DNA from: an uncultured Marinobacter sp.
GTDB lineage: Bacteria; Pseudomonadota; Gammaproteobacteria; Pseudomonadales; Oleiphilaceae
DNA length: 64,000 nucleotides
Direction: 5' to 3'
Assembly: GCF_913055835.1 (NCBI RefSeq)
Contig: NZ_CAJXKQ010000007.1
Coordinates: forward strand, 1-64,000
The notes beneath the pieces were generated by a model. The model did no database searches, was not told the origin of the DNA, and saw nothing but the letters and a program-made list of their open reading frames with translations. The translations under genes and the position numbers were made by a program. Of the stretch, positions 25,296 to 34,068 are shown piece by piece. The stretch's first letter is position 1; each line of letters begins with the position of its first letter.

Positions 25296-27592
25296 TTTAT
25301 TGCCTTACGTGCCTTATTCAGTTTGGAAATGAAAACAAATGGAGATCTGAAACGATCTTTTATAATGGCCTGCTCTTCTAGGGAAAGACTTTCAAAATCT
25401 TTCATCCCATAAACCTGATTAATATATTTCCCAATAATGTCAGATGATCCTTCATTAAAAGAACCTGGCTTTGGGCTTAAGTATTCGTTATCCGATCTAA
25501 ACTTGAGGTGTTCGTTATCCGGATTCGATTTAATACGATCTTTAGAGATTTCTTGTATTTTTCCATCAATATCTTCTTCATGTTTTGAAAATCCCAAAAC
25601 CTCAAGCTCTCTTTCCGTTACATAAGGCAAGAAACCAAAACTCATGCCCGAACAGACCGCCCTTAAGCTCGGCCTGATTAGGTTGGTAGAAATATAATCG
25701 TCAATAAAATGGCTTATTTTGCCAGAGACTTCTTTTATGAAAGTTTTATTGTCAAAAACCGCACTCAAATACCCAAAATAGGAACCGAAGTGCGTAGCAA
25801 TCTGGTCACCCGAAAGCTCTGGCAAATACATTTCGATTTGATTTATAGTTGGCAAAAGCTTCTCGGATTTATAAAAGTCCTCGAGCTTTCTTATCAGTTC
25901 TGATCGAGTGTTCAGTCTATATTGCAGACTTTGTATTAGATCCAGAACCTGGGCCGCAGATTCACTGTATACCACCTCAATTGATGAGTCGTGCACTGGT
26001 GAACTTTCTTTACTTCCTTCATCGTTAGCTTCCGAGGGATCCGGTTGTGTATTACTTACGGCACGGGCGAAGCCTGTAACCTCTTGTAGTCGTTCAAGTG
26101 AGCCGACAAAGTCTAGGACGTCAACATACTCTTTATTATGTGTTTTTCTTAACCCACGCCCCAATTGTTGAAGCCAAATAGTTTGGGATCCAGTGTATCG
26201 CATGAATACAAGGAGATTGGTTTCAGGTATATCTACCCCCTCGTTAAACAAGTTGCAAACGAGAATATAGCTTACGTTTCCCTCGCGGAATTTTCGTATA
26301 TTTTCTCGCCTTTCATCTTGGCTTTGCTTGGAGTGCACATATACTGCGGAGCCTAATTTAAAAAACTTAATTAGATGTTTTATGTGAGAGATGCTCCTAC
26401 AAAAGACAATACCTTTTACTGGAGCAAGAGCTTTTTCCTCTACCGTCTTCTCTATAATACCAACGACTTCCTTATCCTTTTTATGCAAAAAAAGCTTTTT
26501 GTCAAGGTCGGAAATGGACAAACCAGATTTCAGTTGGTTAATCTTAGTTTGGTCGAGATCATCCAAAAGTACATGATATCTAGGAAAGGCCAATTTTTTG
26601 TTTGCGAGTGCCCACACGAGATCGTACTTCCCAACATGCCCACTTTCTCCGCCGAAGAATGCATTTACATCTTGGTTGTCTGATCTGAACGGTGTAGCGG
26701 TTAGTCCGACTAACAGTTGAGGAGAAAAAGCTTCAACGACTTGCCGGTAAGTAGAAGCTGGGGTGTGGTGGGCCTCGTCTACAATTATAAAATCGAATTG
26801 ATTCATCTGAAGTTCGCTGAGCTTTGAGTACAGTGTATCGAAGCTCGCAAAGACAAAATCGGTATTTTCTGCTGACACTCCTGCAAAACAGGCACTAAAG
26901 GAATAATTTCCAATCCCGAATACGTTTTTAAATGCTGTTACGGTTTGTAGCAATATCTCTATTTGGTGCGCAATAAATAGGACTTTTTTGGTTCGACCAA
27001 CGCTTTTGGCCATTAATCGTTTTATCAAAAGCGCTACGGTATAGGTTTTTCCAAGCCCAGTGGCCATCTCAATTAATAGCTTATTAGATCCTGACTCATA
27101 TTTTTTTAGCGACTCGTCAATTATATCCGCTTGGTATTTTCTAGGCTTAATTTCCCTGCCAATTTCGGAGTGACCCGCAAGCCAAAGATTCTGAAGCTCA
27201 TCTCGATCTATTAACTCCACACCTAGTCTAAGAGCCCTGGTTAAGACCTCCGAGGTGAAATATGAGTTAGTGACCAGTATTAAGTTTGATGCTTTTCCGA
27301 GGCGAGCTCCGGTGACAAGTTGATTGAGCGCTTTTACGTCAACCGCGGAGTTAATGTTCCTTTGCTTAACTTCGATGGCAAATTTTTTGCCATTTCTATA
27401 GGCAAAAATATCGACACCGCCATCGCCGGATTTATATTCGTCACCTACTTTTGTGATGTATGCATCGGTCCAGCCAGCACCCAAAAAAAGATCTTTTACA
27501 AATTCTTCAAACTCACTGTGATGAAGGGAGTCAACATCCTTGAAGCTGGTGATTTTCACATTTTTCCCTGAGTCGATGAGAATTTCACGCAC
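25292..27592 (-). CDS. Mrr-like nuclease fused to SF2 helicase (putative defence effector)
   Basis: 766 residues. Residues about 20-135 are an Mrr-type restriction endonuclease domain (EFEEFVKDLFLGAGW, GDGGVDIFA with Asp61, FAIEVKQ with Glu74 and Lys76). Residues about 148-500 are a superfamily 2 helicase: RKYQADIIDESLKKY, Walker A ATGLGKT (177-183), VDEAHH (271-276), LTATPFR (297-303) and motif VI QQLGRGLRK. A C-terminal domain of about 240 residues follows (EDFYKSEKLLPTINQIEMYL; SLEEQAIIKDRFRSPFVF). Similar nuclease-helicase fusions occur in restriction-like anti-phage systems; an ATP-driven DNA degrader is the likely activity. It is the first gene of the two-gene operon and overlaps the next by 4 nt. 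No methyltransferase is present, so self-protection must rest on the partner or on the DNA structure recognised. Confidence 0.85.
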   Translation of the reverse strand: MREILIDSGKNVKITSFKDVDSLHHSEFEEFVKDLFLGAGWTDAYITKVGDEYKSGDGGVDIFAYRNGKKFAIEVKQRNINSAVDVKALNQLVTGARLGKASNLILVTNSYFTSEVLTRALRLGVELIDRDELQNLWLAGHSEIGREIKPRKYQADIIDESLKKYESGSNKLLIEMATGLGKTYTVALLIKRLMAKSVGRTKKVLFIAHQIEILLQTVTAFKNVFGIGNYSFSACFAGVSAENTDFVFASFDTLYSKLSELQMNQFDFIIVDEAHHTPASTYRQVVEAFSPQLLVGLTATPFRSDNQDVNAFFGGESGHVGKYDLVWALANKKLAFPRYHVLLDDLDQTKINQLKSGLSISDLDKKLFLHKKDKEVVGIIEKTVEEKALAPVKGIVFCRSISHIKHLIKFFKLGSAVYVHSKQSQDERRENIRKFREGNVSYILVCNLFNEGVDIPETNLLVFMRYTGSQTIWLQQLGRGLRKTHNKEYVDVLDFVGSLERLQEVTGFARAVSNTQPDPSEANDEGSKESSPVHDSSIEVVYSESAAQVLDLIQSLQYRLNTRSELIRKLEDFYKSEKLLPTINQIEMYLPELSGDQIATHFGSYFGYLSAVFDNKTFIKEVSGKISHFIDDYISTNLIRPSLRAVCSGMSFGFLPYVTERELEVLGFSKHEEDIDGKIQEISKDRIKSNPDNEHLKFRSDNEYLSPKPGSFNEGSSDIIGKYINQVYGMKDFESLSLEEQAIIKDRFRSPFVFISKLNKARKAIK

Positions 27593-28061
27593 TTATGGCG
27601 CTTTGGGTATAAGCTATCGAAAATTTAGGGAAAGGTAAATCAAGTAGAAGTTCAACCGATACTACCTAACGATGAACTGGTTTGAGGCCCTAAGGCACTG
27701 AAAATATCATCACACAAGTGCGCCGCTGGCTACCGAACAATCGGGAATCGCCCAAAAAACACTTCTAACCTGGAACTTCGATCCGTTCAAGACTAATAAA
27801 TCCGACCTCATAGAGCCCTGAGCCAGAGGCAAATTTCGATATCAAAGCGCTGTAAAAGGTTCGCTTTCGTGGTCAATTCCATAATTTCTGAATGTCCGCT
27901 TTTGTTTAAATCCAGTCATCGCTGCTTCGTCGATCTGCACCCAATTTTTGTAGTTCGCCTCCATTAGTCCGAAAACAAAAACTCCGCGCTAAGCATCGCT
28001 CGGCATGGAGTTCTTATAGGTAGGGCTCTTGGGGCTCGCGAAGCGAAGGATACCCGGGTAG
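27593..28061. other. Gene-free stretch at the edge of the nuclease-helicase island
   Basis: About 470 bases between the helicase gene start and the end of urtE. A 40-codon frame on the minus strand (27842-27964) starts MEANYKNWVQIDEAAMTGFK but lacks a ribosome site. It could be the beginning of a lost gene. The sequence returns from AT-rich to GC-rich within this stretch, so the island boundary probably lies here. No attachment-site repeat was found by eye. Confidence 0.4.
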
Positions 28062-28760
28062 CTAGACCGTCAGGTGTTTCCTGATCAGCTCATCAGTCAA
28101 CCCCGCAATCTCATCCTCAGCAACCCGCCTCCCCCGATCCAGAATCGCAAATCGGTCGGCGTATTTGCGAGCAAACGGCAACTTCTGCTCAACCAGCAGC
28201 ACCGTCAGCCCATCCTCTTCTATCAGCCTGCGAATAACCTCCCCAATCTGCGCCACAATATTCGGCTGAATCCCCTCCCCCGGCTCATCCAGAATCAGCA
28301 GTCTGGGCTCAATCACCAGCGCCCTGCCAATCGCCAGCTGCTGTTGCTGGCCGCCAGAGAGGTCGCCGCCTCTCCGGTGTCGCATTTCCTTGAGCACCGG
28401 GAAAAGCTCATACACCCGCTCGGGAATTTTCTTGCTGCCGTCCTTGCGCACGGCCAGGCCGGTGCGGAGGTTTTCTTCCACGGTCAGCAGCGGGAAAATC
28501 TGCCGGCCCTGGGGCACGTAGCCAATTCCGAGACGTGAGCGGTCTTCCACTTTCTTTTTGGTGAGTTCCACGTCGCCGGCAAATTCAATGCTGCCGCTTT
28601 TGGTGGTTTCCTCGCCCATGATGCATTTCATCAGGGTGGTCTTGCCCACGCCGTTGCGGCCCATTACGCAGGTGCACTGGCCCTGGGGTACGTCCAGGTC
28701 CAGATCCCAGAGGGTGTGGCTTTCGCCGTAGAACTGGTTGAGCTTCTGGATCTTTAGCAT
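28062..28760 (-). CDS. urtE: Urea ABC transporter ATP-binding subunit UrtE
   Basis: 232 residues from ATG 28760, which overlaps the TAA of urtD (TAATG). Walker A GRNGVGKT, signature DLSGGQQQQLAIGRAL and Walker B RLLILDEPGEGIQ are complete. The EGIQPN segment is typical of UrtE among LivF-like ATPases. Together with UrtD it powers uptake of urea through UrtBC. It is the last gene of urtABCDE. Confidence 0.92.
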   Translation of the reverse strand: MLKIQKLNQFYGESHTLWDLDLDVPQGQCTCVMGRNGVGKTTLMKCIMGEETTKSGSIEFAGDVELTKKKVEDRSRLGIGYVPQGRQIFPLLTVEENLRTGLAVRKDGSKKIPERVYELFPVLKEMRHRRGGDLSGGQQQQLAIGRALVIEPRLLILDEPGEGIQPNIVAQIGEVIRRLIEEDGLTVLLVEQKLPFARKYADRFAILDRGRRVAEDEIAGLTDELIRKHLTV

Positions 28761-29584
28761 TACGCCTCCTCCCCCAGGTAAACCTTGATCACTTCCGGGT
28801 CGTTGGAGACCTGGTCCATGGTGCCTTCGGCCAGCACGCTGCCCTGGTGCAGCACGGTCACTTTTCTGGCGATGGAGCGCACGAAGCCCATGTCGTGTTC
28901 CACCACCACTACGGACTGTTTGCCGGCCAGGCTGGTGAGCAGTTCGGCGGTTCGCTCCATTTCCTGTTCGGTCATGCCGGCGACCGGTTCGTCCACCAGC
29001 AGCAGCCGAGGTTTCTGCATCAGCAGCATGCCGATTTCCAACCACTGCTTCTGGCCGTGGGAGAGGATGCCGGCGAGGCGGTCGCGGAGGTCTTTCAGGC
29101 CAATCATCTCGAGCACTTCGTCGATGCGGTCCCGATATTCGGCTTTCATCACGGCGGTGAGCGTGGGGAACACGCGCTTGTCCGCCGCCATGGCCAGCTC
29201 CAGGTTTTCGAACACTGTGAGGGCTTCAAATACCGTGGGTTTCTGGAACTTGCGGCCGATGCCGAGGCTGGCGATGTCCGGCTCGTTCATGGTGAGCAGG
29301 TTGTGGCGGCTGCCGAACCACACCGAGCCGGTGTCGGGCCGGGTTTTGCCGGTGATGATGTCCATCATGGTGGTTTTACCCGCGCCGTTCGGGCCGATGA
29401 TGCAGCGCAGCTCGCCGTCGTCGATGGTGAGGTTGAGGTTGTTGATGGCCTTGAAGCCGTCAAAGCTTACGTTCACGTCTTCCAGGTACAGGATGGGGCC
29501 GTGGCGCACGTCCACCGGGGACTGCACCGGCGCGAGGAAGTCGAACACCTGGTCGCGGTTGGTCAGCTCCTGAAAAATGCTCAT
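28760..29584 (-). CDS. urtD: Urea ABC transporter ATP-binding subunit UrtD
   Basis: 274 residues. Walker A GPNGAGKT, signature ILSHGQKQWLEIGMLL and Walker B RLLLVDEPVAGMT are typical of UrtD/LivG proteins; the N-terminal extension of about 30 residues before the ABC core is also usual for UrtD. Its ATG overlaps the stop of urtC by 4 nt, so the two subunits are translationally coupled. Confidence 0.92.
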   Translation of the reverse strand: MSIFQELTNRDQVFDFLAPVQSPVDVRHGPILYLEDVNVSFDGFKAINNLNLTIDDGELRCIIGPNGAGKTTMMDIITGKTRPDTGSVWFGSRHNLLTMNEPDIASLGIGRKFQKPTVFEALTVFENLELAMAADKRVFPTLTAVMKAEYRDRIDEVLEMIGLKDLRDRLAGILSHGQKQWLEIGMLLMQKPRLLLVDEPVAGMTEQEMERTAELLTSLAGKQSVVVVEHDMGFVRSIARKVTVLHQGSVLAEGTMDQVSNDPEVIKVYLGEEA

Positions 29585-30705
29585 GCGGTGGCCTCCTGCC
29601 CGGTGGGTGTGTCGTCATCGGTTTTGGCTTTGCGGCGTTTCTGCAGCAGCCCGGCAATGCCCTTGGGCAGGAAAACGGTTACCAGCACAAACAGGCCGCC
29701 GAGGGCGAATAGCCAGGCGTCGGGCATAATGCCGGTGAACACGGTTTTGGCGTAGTTCACCAGGATGGCCCCGATCACCGCGCCGTAGAGCGTTGCCCGG
29801 CCACCCAGGGCCACCCACACCACGATCTCGATGGAGAACAGGGGCGAGAATTCACTGGGGTTGATGATGCCCACTTGCGGCACATACAGGGCCCCGGCCA
29901 CACCCGCCAGCATGGCGGACACCACGAACACGAACAGCTGAACCCGTTCCACCCGGTAACCGAGGAAGCGGGTACGTGCTTCGGCATCCCGGCAGGCCAC
30001 GCTCACCCGGCCCAGCTTGCTGGTCACGATGCCCCGGCAGATCACGTAGCCAATGGCCAGGGCAATGCCGGTGGCAATGAACAGACCAAGGCGGGTGGCG
30101 TCGGTGCGCAGGTTGAAGCCGAGAATGTCCTTGAAGTCGGTGAGGCCGTTGTTGCCGCCAAAGCCCATCTCATTGCGGAAGAAGGCCAGCATCAGGGCGA
30201 AGGTGAGTGCCTGGGTGATGATGGAGAGGTACACCCCGGTCACCCGTGAGCGGAAGGCCAGGAAGCCGAACACCAATGCCAGCAGCCCCGGGGCCAGCAG
30301 CACCATGAGGAAGGCAAACCAGGCCATGTCGAAGCCGTGCCAGAACCAGGGCAGCTCCTGCCAGTTCAGGAACACCATGAAGTCCGGCAGGATGGGGTCG
30401 CCATACACGCCCCGATCGCCAATCTGGCGCATCAGGTACATGCCCATGGCATAGCCGCCGAGGGCAAAGAAGGCGCCGTGGCCCAGGCTGAGGATACCGA
30501 GGTAACCCCACACCAGGTCCACCGCCACCGCCAGCAGGGCGTAGCAGAGGTATTTGCCCAGCAGGGTGACGGTAAAGGCACTCACGTGCAGGGCGCTGTC
30601 CTGGGGCATGAACAGGTGAAGGGAGGTCACCACCAACACCGCAGCGAAGAGCACGCCCAGGAAAATCTGCGTTGAACGTTCCTGTAAGGGTCTTGTTAAC
30701 CACAT
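29581..30705 (-). CDS. urtC: Urea ABC transporter permease UrtC
   Basis: 374 residues with about nine hydrophobic helices. It has the LivM-type signature LGYLGILSLGHGAFFALGGY-like segment (GYLGILSLGHGAFF near residue 67) and VVWVALGGRATLYGAVIGA near the end. It forms the inner-membrane channel with UrtB. It starts 3 nt after the urtB stop and overlaps urtD by 4 nt. Confidence 0.92.
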   Translation of the reverse strand: MWLTRPLQERSTQIFLGVLFAAVLVVTSLHLFMPQDSALHVSAFTVTLLGKYLCYALLAVAVDLVWGYLGILSLGHGAFFALGGYAMGMYLMRQIGDRGVYGDPILPDFMVFLNWQELPWFWHGFDMAWFAFLMVLLAPGLLALVFGFLAFRSRVTGVYLSIITQALTFALMLAFFRNEMGFGGNNGLTDFKDILGFNLRTDATRLGLFIATGIALAIGYVICRGIVTSKLGRVSVACRDAEARTRFLGYRVERVQLFVFVVSAMLAGVAGALYVPQVGIINPSEFSPLFSIEIVVWVALGGRATLYGAVIGAILVNYAKTVFTGIMPDAWLFALGGLFVLVTVFLPKGIAGLLQKRRKAKTDDDTPTGQEATA

Positions 30706-30708
30706 AGC

Positions 30709-32307
30709 TTAACCCTCCGCTGCCCGGCCTTTCTGGGGGAAGAGCCCCTTCGGCCGTTTCTGGATAAACAGGATGATGAACACAAGCACGATGATCTTGG
30801 CGAGTACGGCACCGGCCCAGGGTTCGAGCAGCTGGTTGATGGTGCCCAGGGAAAGCCCGGCAATGAGCGTGCCCCAGAGGTTACCGACGCCGCCGAACAC
30901 CACCACCATGAACGAGTCGATGATGTAGTTCTGGCCCAGGTTCGGGCCCACGTTAGTGAGCTGGGACAGCGCCACCCCGGCCAGGCCGGCCACGCCGGAG
31001 CCCAGGGCAAAGGTCATGATGTCTACCCGGGTGGCGCGGATGCCCATGGAGCGGGCCATGGCCCGGTTCTGGGTTACAGCGCGCACTTCCAGGCCCAGGC
31101 GGGTCTTGCGCATGATCAGCATCAGCCCGGCGAAGACAATCAACGCAAAGGCCAACACGTAGAGACGGTTCAATGTGAGCGAGAGCGCGTCGTTGATCAC
31201 CAGGGAGCCGCTCATCCAGTCCGGGGTTACCACGGTGCGGTTTTGCGGAGAGATCACCGTGCGCACCAACTGCTGCAGGATCAGGCTGATGCCGAAGGTA
31301 GCCAGCAGGGTTTCCAGCGGGCGGCCTTTGAGGTACTGGATTACGCTGCGCTCGATGATGATGCCGGCGGTGGCAGCCACCAGGAATCCGGCGGGTATCG
31401 AGAGAATCAGCGCCAGGCCGGGCTGGCCCGGCAAGAGTTGCTGCATGCCCCAGGTGGTGTAGGCACCCAGCATGATCAGTTCGCCGTGGGCCATGTTGAT
31501 CACGCCCATCACACCAAAGGTGATGGCCAGGCCAATGGCGGCGAGTACCAGGACCGAACCGAGGGAGAGGCCGAAATACAGGGTCTCGGCGGCACGGTTC
31601 AGTTTGAGCTTCTGTTCGATGCTCTCGAGGGCATCAGTGGCACTGGCGGCCAGGGCCGCGTTATCGCTGCGGGCCGCTTCGTTGAGGGCGGCACGGGCGC
31701 CGGGGTGCAGGCTGCCGGCGAGCACGTCCACGGCCTCCAGGTTGCCCTCGCTCACCCGGTAGATGGCCAGGGCTTCTTCAATTCGGTTGCGCACTGCGGC
31801 GTCTTCTTCCTTTGCCAGTTGCGCTTCCAGCGGCGCAACCAGTGAGGCGTCCACTTTGCCCATCATGTCCTGCGCGGAGGCTTCGCGCACATCCGGGTCT
31901 TTGGCATTCAGGTCCAGCATCGCCAATATGCCTTCAAGCTGGCCACGTATGCGGTTGTTGATGGCGACCCTGTCCAGCTCGCGGCGGGACATTTCCCCCA
32001 GGTTCTCTCCGGTCAGCGGGTCGGCGATTTCCCAGTCCCTGCCCCGGTTGTTAAGTACCAGTACAACCTGCCCGGTGTCTTTAACCCGGCTCAGGCGGTT
32101 GTTTCCGTAGGCTTCGAGCCAGCCCCTGGCTCTTTCATCACCACTGCTGACGATGGCGTTCACCGCCTCTTCCACTTTGCTGGCCGGCGCTTCCGCCAGA
32201 TTGATCAGCAACGCCTTGCCCGGGTCGTCTTCCTGTGCCGTTGCCGGGAGCGACAACAGGCCAATCAGGGCGATAAGCAGCAATGTGAGCGATCGGCAGA
32301 TGCTCAT
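30709..32307 (-). CDS. urtB: Urea ABC transporter permease UrtB
   Basis: 532 residues from ATG 32307, chosen over a TTG six codons earlier because AGGAC lies 7 nt upstream. A signal peptide (LLLIALIGLLSLPATAQ) and a periplasmic helical domain of about 220 residues precede the LivH-type permease (FGVMGVINMAHGELIMLGAY, VFGGVGNLWGTLIAGLSLG). The long N-terminal extension is diagnostic of UrtB compared with amino-acid LivH. Confidence 0.92.
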   Translation of the reverse strand: MSICRSLTLLLIALIGLLSLPATAQEDDPGKALLINLAEAPASKVEEAVNAIVSSGDERARGWLEAYGNNRLSRVKDTGQVVLVLNNRGRDWEIADPLTGENLGEMSRRELDRVAINNRIRGQLEGILAMLDLNAKDPDVREASAQDMMGKVDASLVAPLEAQLAKEEDAAVRNRIEEALAIYRVSEGNLEAVDVLAGSLHPGARAALNEAARSDNAALAASATDALESIEQKLKLNRAAETLYFGLSLGSVLVLAAIGLAITFGVMGVINMAHGELIMLGAYTTWGMQQLLPGQPGLALILSIPAGFLVAATAGIIIERSVIQYLKGRPLETLLATFGISLILQQLVRTVISPQNRTVVTPDWMSGSLVINDALSLTLNRLYVLAFALIVFAGLMLIMRKTRLGLEVRAVTQNRAMARSMGIRATRVDIMTFALGSGVAGLAGVALSQLTNVGPNLGQNYIIDSFMVVVFGGVGNLWGTLIAGLSLGTINQLLEPWAGAVLAKIIVLVFIILFIQKRPKGLFPQKGRAAEG

Positions 32308-32410
32308 GAGTGTGTCCTGTTTCAAGCGTGTTGCGGGGCAACAGCCGGGAGCTGCGCAACTACCCCCGGCTGTCCATGGTGCTAGTCCATAGCGCTATGC
32401 CGTCGAAGCC

Positions 32411-33721
32411 TTACTCGGCTTCTTCAGCCGCCATTTCGCCGGCAGACGCACCGCAGGTGCCGGTTGCGGTATTGAAGGTTCCGCAGAACATGGGCTTGCG
32501 CCAGTCGGCGATCATGTCGCGGGAACCTGGCAGGTAGTCAGACCAGGCATCGCCAGCGACCAGACCAGAGGTTTCCCAGACCACGGAGAACTGGCCGTTG
32601 TCCTGAATCTCGCCAATCAGCACCGGCTTGGTGATGTGGTGGTTGGGCATCATGGCGGCGTAGCCACCGGTGAGGTTGGGCACGGTTACGCCGATGATGG
32701 CGTCTTTAACCGCATCGACATCGGTGGTGCCGGCTTTCTTGACCGCTTCCACATACATGTTGAAGCCGATGTAGTGGGCTTCCATCGGATCGTTGGTCAC
32801 CGCTTGCTCGTTGCCGGTGTGCTCGATCCACTGGTCGATGAAGTCGTAGTTGGCGTCGTTGTCCACGCTCATGAAGTAGTTCCAGGCGGCCAGGTGGCCA
32901 ACCAGCGGGCCGGTGTCGATACCGGAGAGCTCCTGCTCACCCACGGAGAAGGCAACCACCGGGATATCGGAAGCAGAGATGCCCTGGTTGCCCAGCTCAC
33001 GGTAGAAGGGCACGTTGGCGTCGCCATTGATGGTCGAAACCACGGCAGTCTTCTTACCGGCGGAACCGAAACGCTTGATGTCGGAGACGATGTTCTGCCA
33101 GTCGGAGTGACCAAACGGTGTGTAGTTGATCATGATGTCTTCCTTGGCCACACCCATGTCCATCAGGTAGGTCTCAAGGATCTTGTTGGTGGTGCGCGGG
33201 TAGACGTAATCGGTGCCCGCCAGCACCCAGCGCTCAACGCCGATTTCGTTCATCAGGTAGTTCACCGCGGGAATCGCCTGCTGGTTGGGTGCCGCGCCGG
33301 TGTAGAAGACGTTTTCGGAAGATTCCTCACCCTCGTACTGCACCGGGTAGAACAGCAGGCCGTTCAGCTCTTCTACCACCGGCAGTACGGATTTACGGGA
33401 AACCGAGGTCCAGTTACCGAAGATCACGTCGACCTTTTCCTGGGCCAGAAGCTCGCGGGCTTTCTCGGCGAACAGCGGCCAGTTGGAGGCCGGATCCACA
33501 ACCACCGCTTCCATCTGGCGACCCAGCACACCGCCCTTGGCGTTCTGTTGCTCGATCAGCATTTCAACGGTGTCTTTCAGAACGGTTTCACTGATGGCCA
33601 TGGTGCCGGAGAGGCTGTGCAGGATGCCCACCTTGATGGGATCTTCCGCGGCCATGGAATTGAAAGAGATGGAAAGTGCGAGTGCAGAGAGGCCCAGTTT
33701 CACGTGTTTTTTGAGGCTCAT
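32411..33721 (-). CDS. urtA: Urea-binding periplasmic protein UrtA
   Basis: 436 residues from ATG 33721, with AAAAGGA 8-9 nt upstream. The signal peptide (KLGLSALALSISFNSMAAE) is followed by the family start DPIKVGILHSLSGTMAISE, FGNWTSVSRKSVLPVVEELN and LLFYPVQYEGEESS, all characteristic of urea/short-chain-amide binding proteins. It captures urea in the periplasm for UrtBCDE. A weak sigma-54-like element (33782-33797) and a near-palindrome (33833-33844) lie upstream. Confidence 0.93.
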   Translation of the reverse strand: MSLKKHVKLGLSALALSISFNSMAAEDPIKVGILHSLSGTMAISETVLKDTVEMLIEQQNAKGGVLGRQMEAVVVDPASNWPLFAEKARELLAQEKVDVIFGNWTSVSRKSVLPVVEELNGLLFYPVQYEGEESSENVFYTGAAPNQQAIPAVNYLMNEIGVERWVLAGTDYVYPRTTNKILETYLMDMGVAKEDIMINYTPFGHSDWQNIVSDIKRFGSAGKKTAVVSTINGDANVPFYRELGNQGISASDIPVVAFSVGEQELSGIDTGPLVGHLAAWNYFMSVDNDANYDFIDQWIEHTGNEQAVTNDPMEAHYIGFNMYVEAVKKAGTTDVDAVKDAIIGVTVPNLTGGYAAMMPNHHITKPVLIGEIQDNGQFSVVWETSGLVAGDAWSDYLPGSRDMIADWRKPMFCGTFNTATGTCGASAGEMAAEEAE

Positions 33722-33781
33722 GTTTTGCGTCCTTTTCTTGAGTTGGGGTATGCAGTTCGTCTTGAAACGCACCACAGCCAC

Positions 33782-33797
33782 TGCATCTGCTGTTCCA
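33782..33797 (-). promoter_or_regulatory. Possible sigma-54 promoter for urtABCDE
   Basis: On the minus strand TGGAAC-5 nt-ATGC keeps the GG/GC spacing of sigma-54 promoters, about 60 nt before the urtA start. Two positions depart from the consensus, so it is only a candidate. Confidence 0.35.
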
Positions 33798-33832
33798 CAT
33801 TCCATGTATATCCCGCTAAAACAAACAGTTAT

Positions 33833-33844
33833 CTAGTATACAAG
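33833..33844. promoter_or_regulatory. Near-palindrome, candidate GntR operator (urtA side)
   Basis: CTAGTATACAAG is one base off the perfect palindrome CTTGTATACAAG. The matching site is at 34032-34043. Confidence 0.5.
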
Positions 33845-34009
33845 CCAAACCCGAGATGCCAGGGAGCTATCAACACCCCGCCAAACCTCTGTTTTACCGT
33901 TCAATTTTGGTGCACCCGCACCGGCCTTGGGCGCACTGCGCTGAAGCACTCTCACCCCAACAATTGCTAACTCACTGTTTTTAATGGGTTATCAAGAAAT
34001 TTCCGCAAA

Positions 34010-34025
34010 TGGCACAGGCATTGCC
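34010..34025 (+). promoter_or_regulatory. Sigma-54 promoter for the urea amidolyase genes
   Basis: TGGCAC-AGGCA-TTGCC, a near-perfect match to TGGCACG-N4-TTGCW with correct GG-GC spacing. Transcription would begin near 34036, about 33 nt before the allophanate hydrolase start, and right at the candidate GntR operator. Sigma-54 control fits nitrogen-limitation induction by NtrC. Confidence 0.7.
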
Positions 34026-34031
34026 ATTCCA

Positions 34032-34043
34032 CATGTATACAAG
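34032..34043. promoter_or_regulatory. Near-palindrome, candidate GntR operator (hydrolase side)
   Basis: CATGTATACAAG, one base off CTTGTATACAAG. It covers the predicted transcription start of the sigma-54 promoter, where a repressor would block initiation. Confidence 0.5.
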
Positions 34044-34068
34044 TTGATAACGCACATGAGGACGACCA

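Noticed and set aside
27842..27964. 40-codon frame on the minus strand between the helicase gene and urtE
   Set aside because: The composition is protein-like, but there is no ribosome site and no recognised family; kept only as a note in the description of the stretch.
32636..33970. Frame of 444 codons opposite urtA
   Set aside because: A shadow of urtA: Val/His/Gly-rich, no family resemblance. It also crosses the urtA start into the promoter region.
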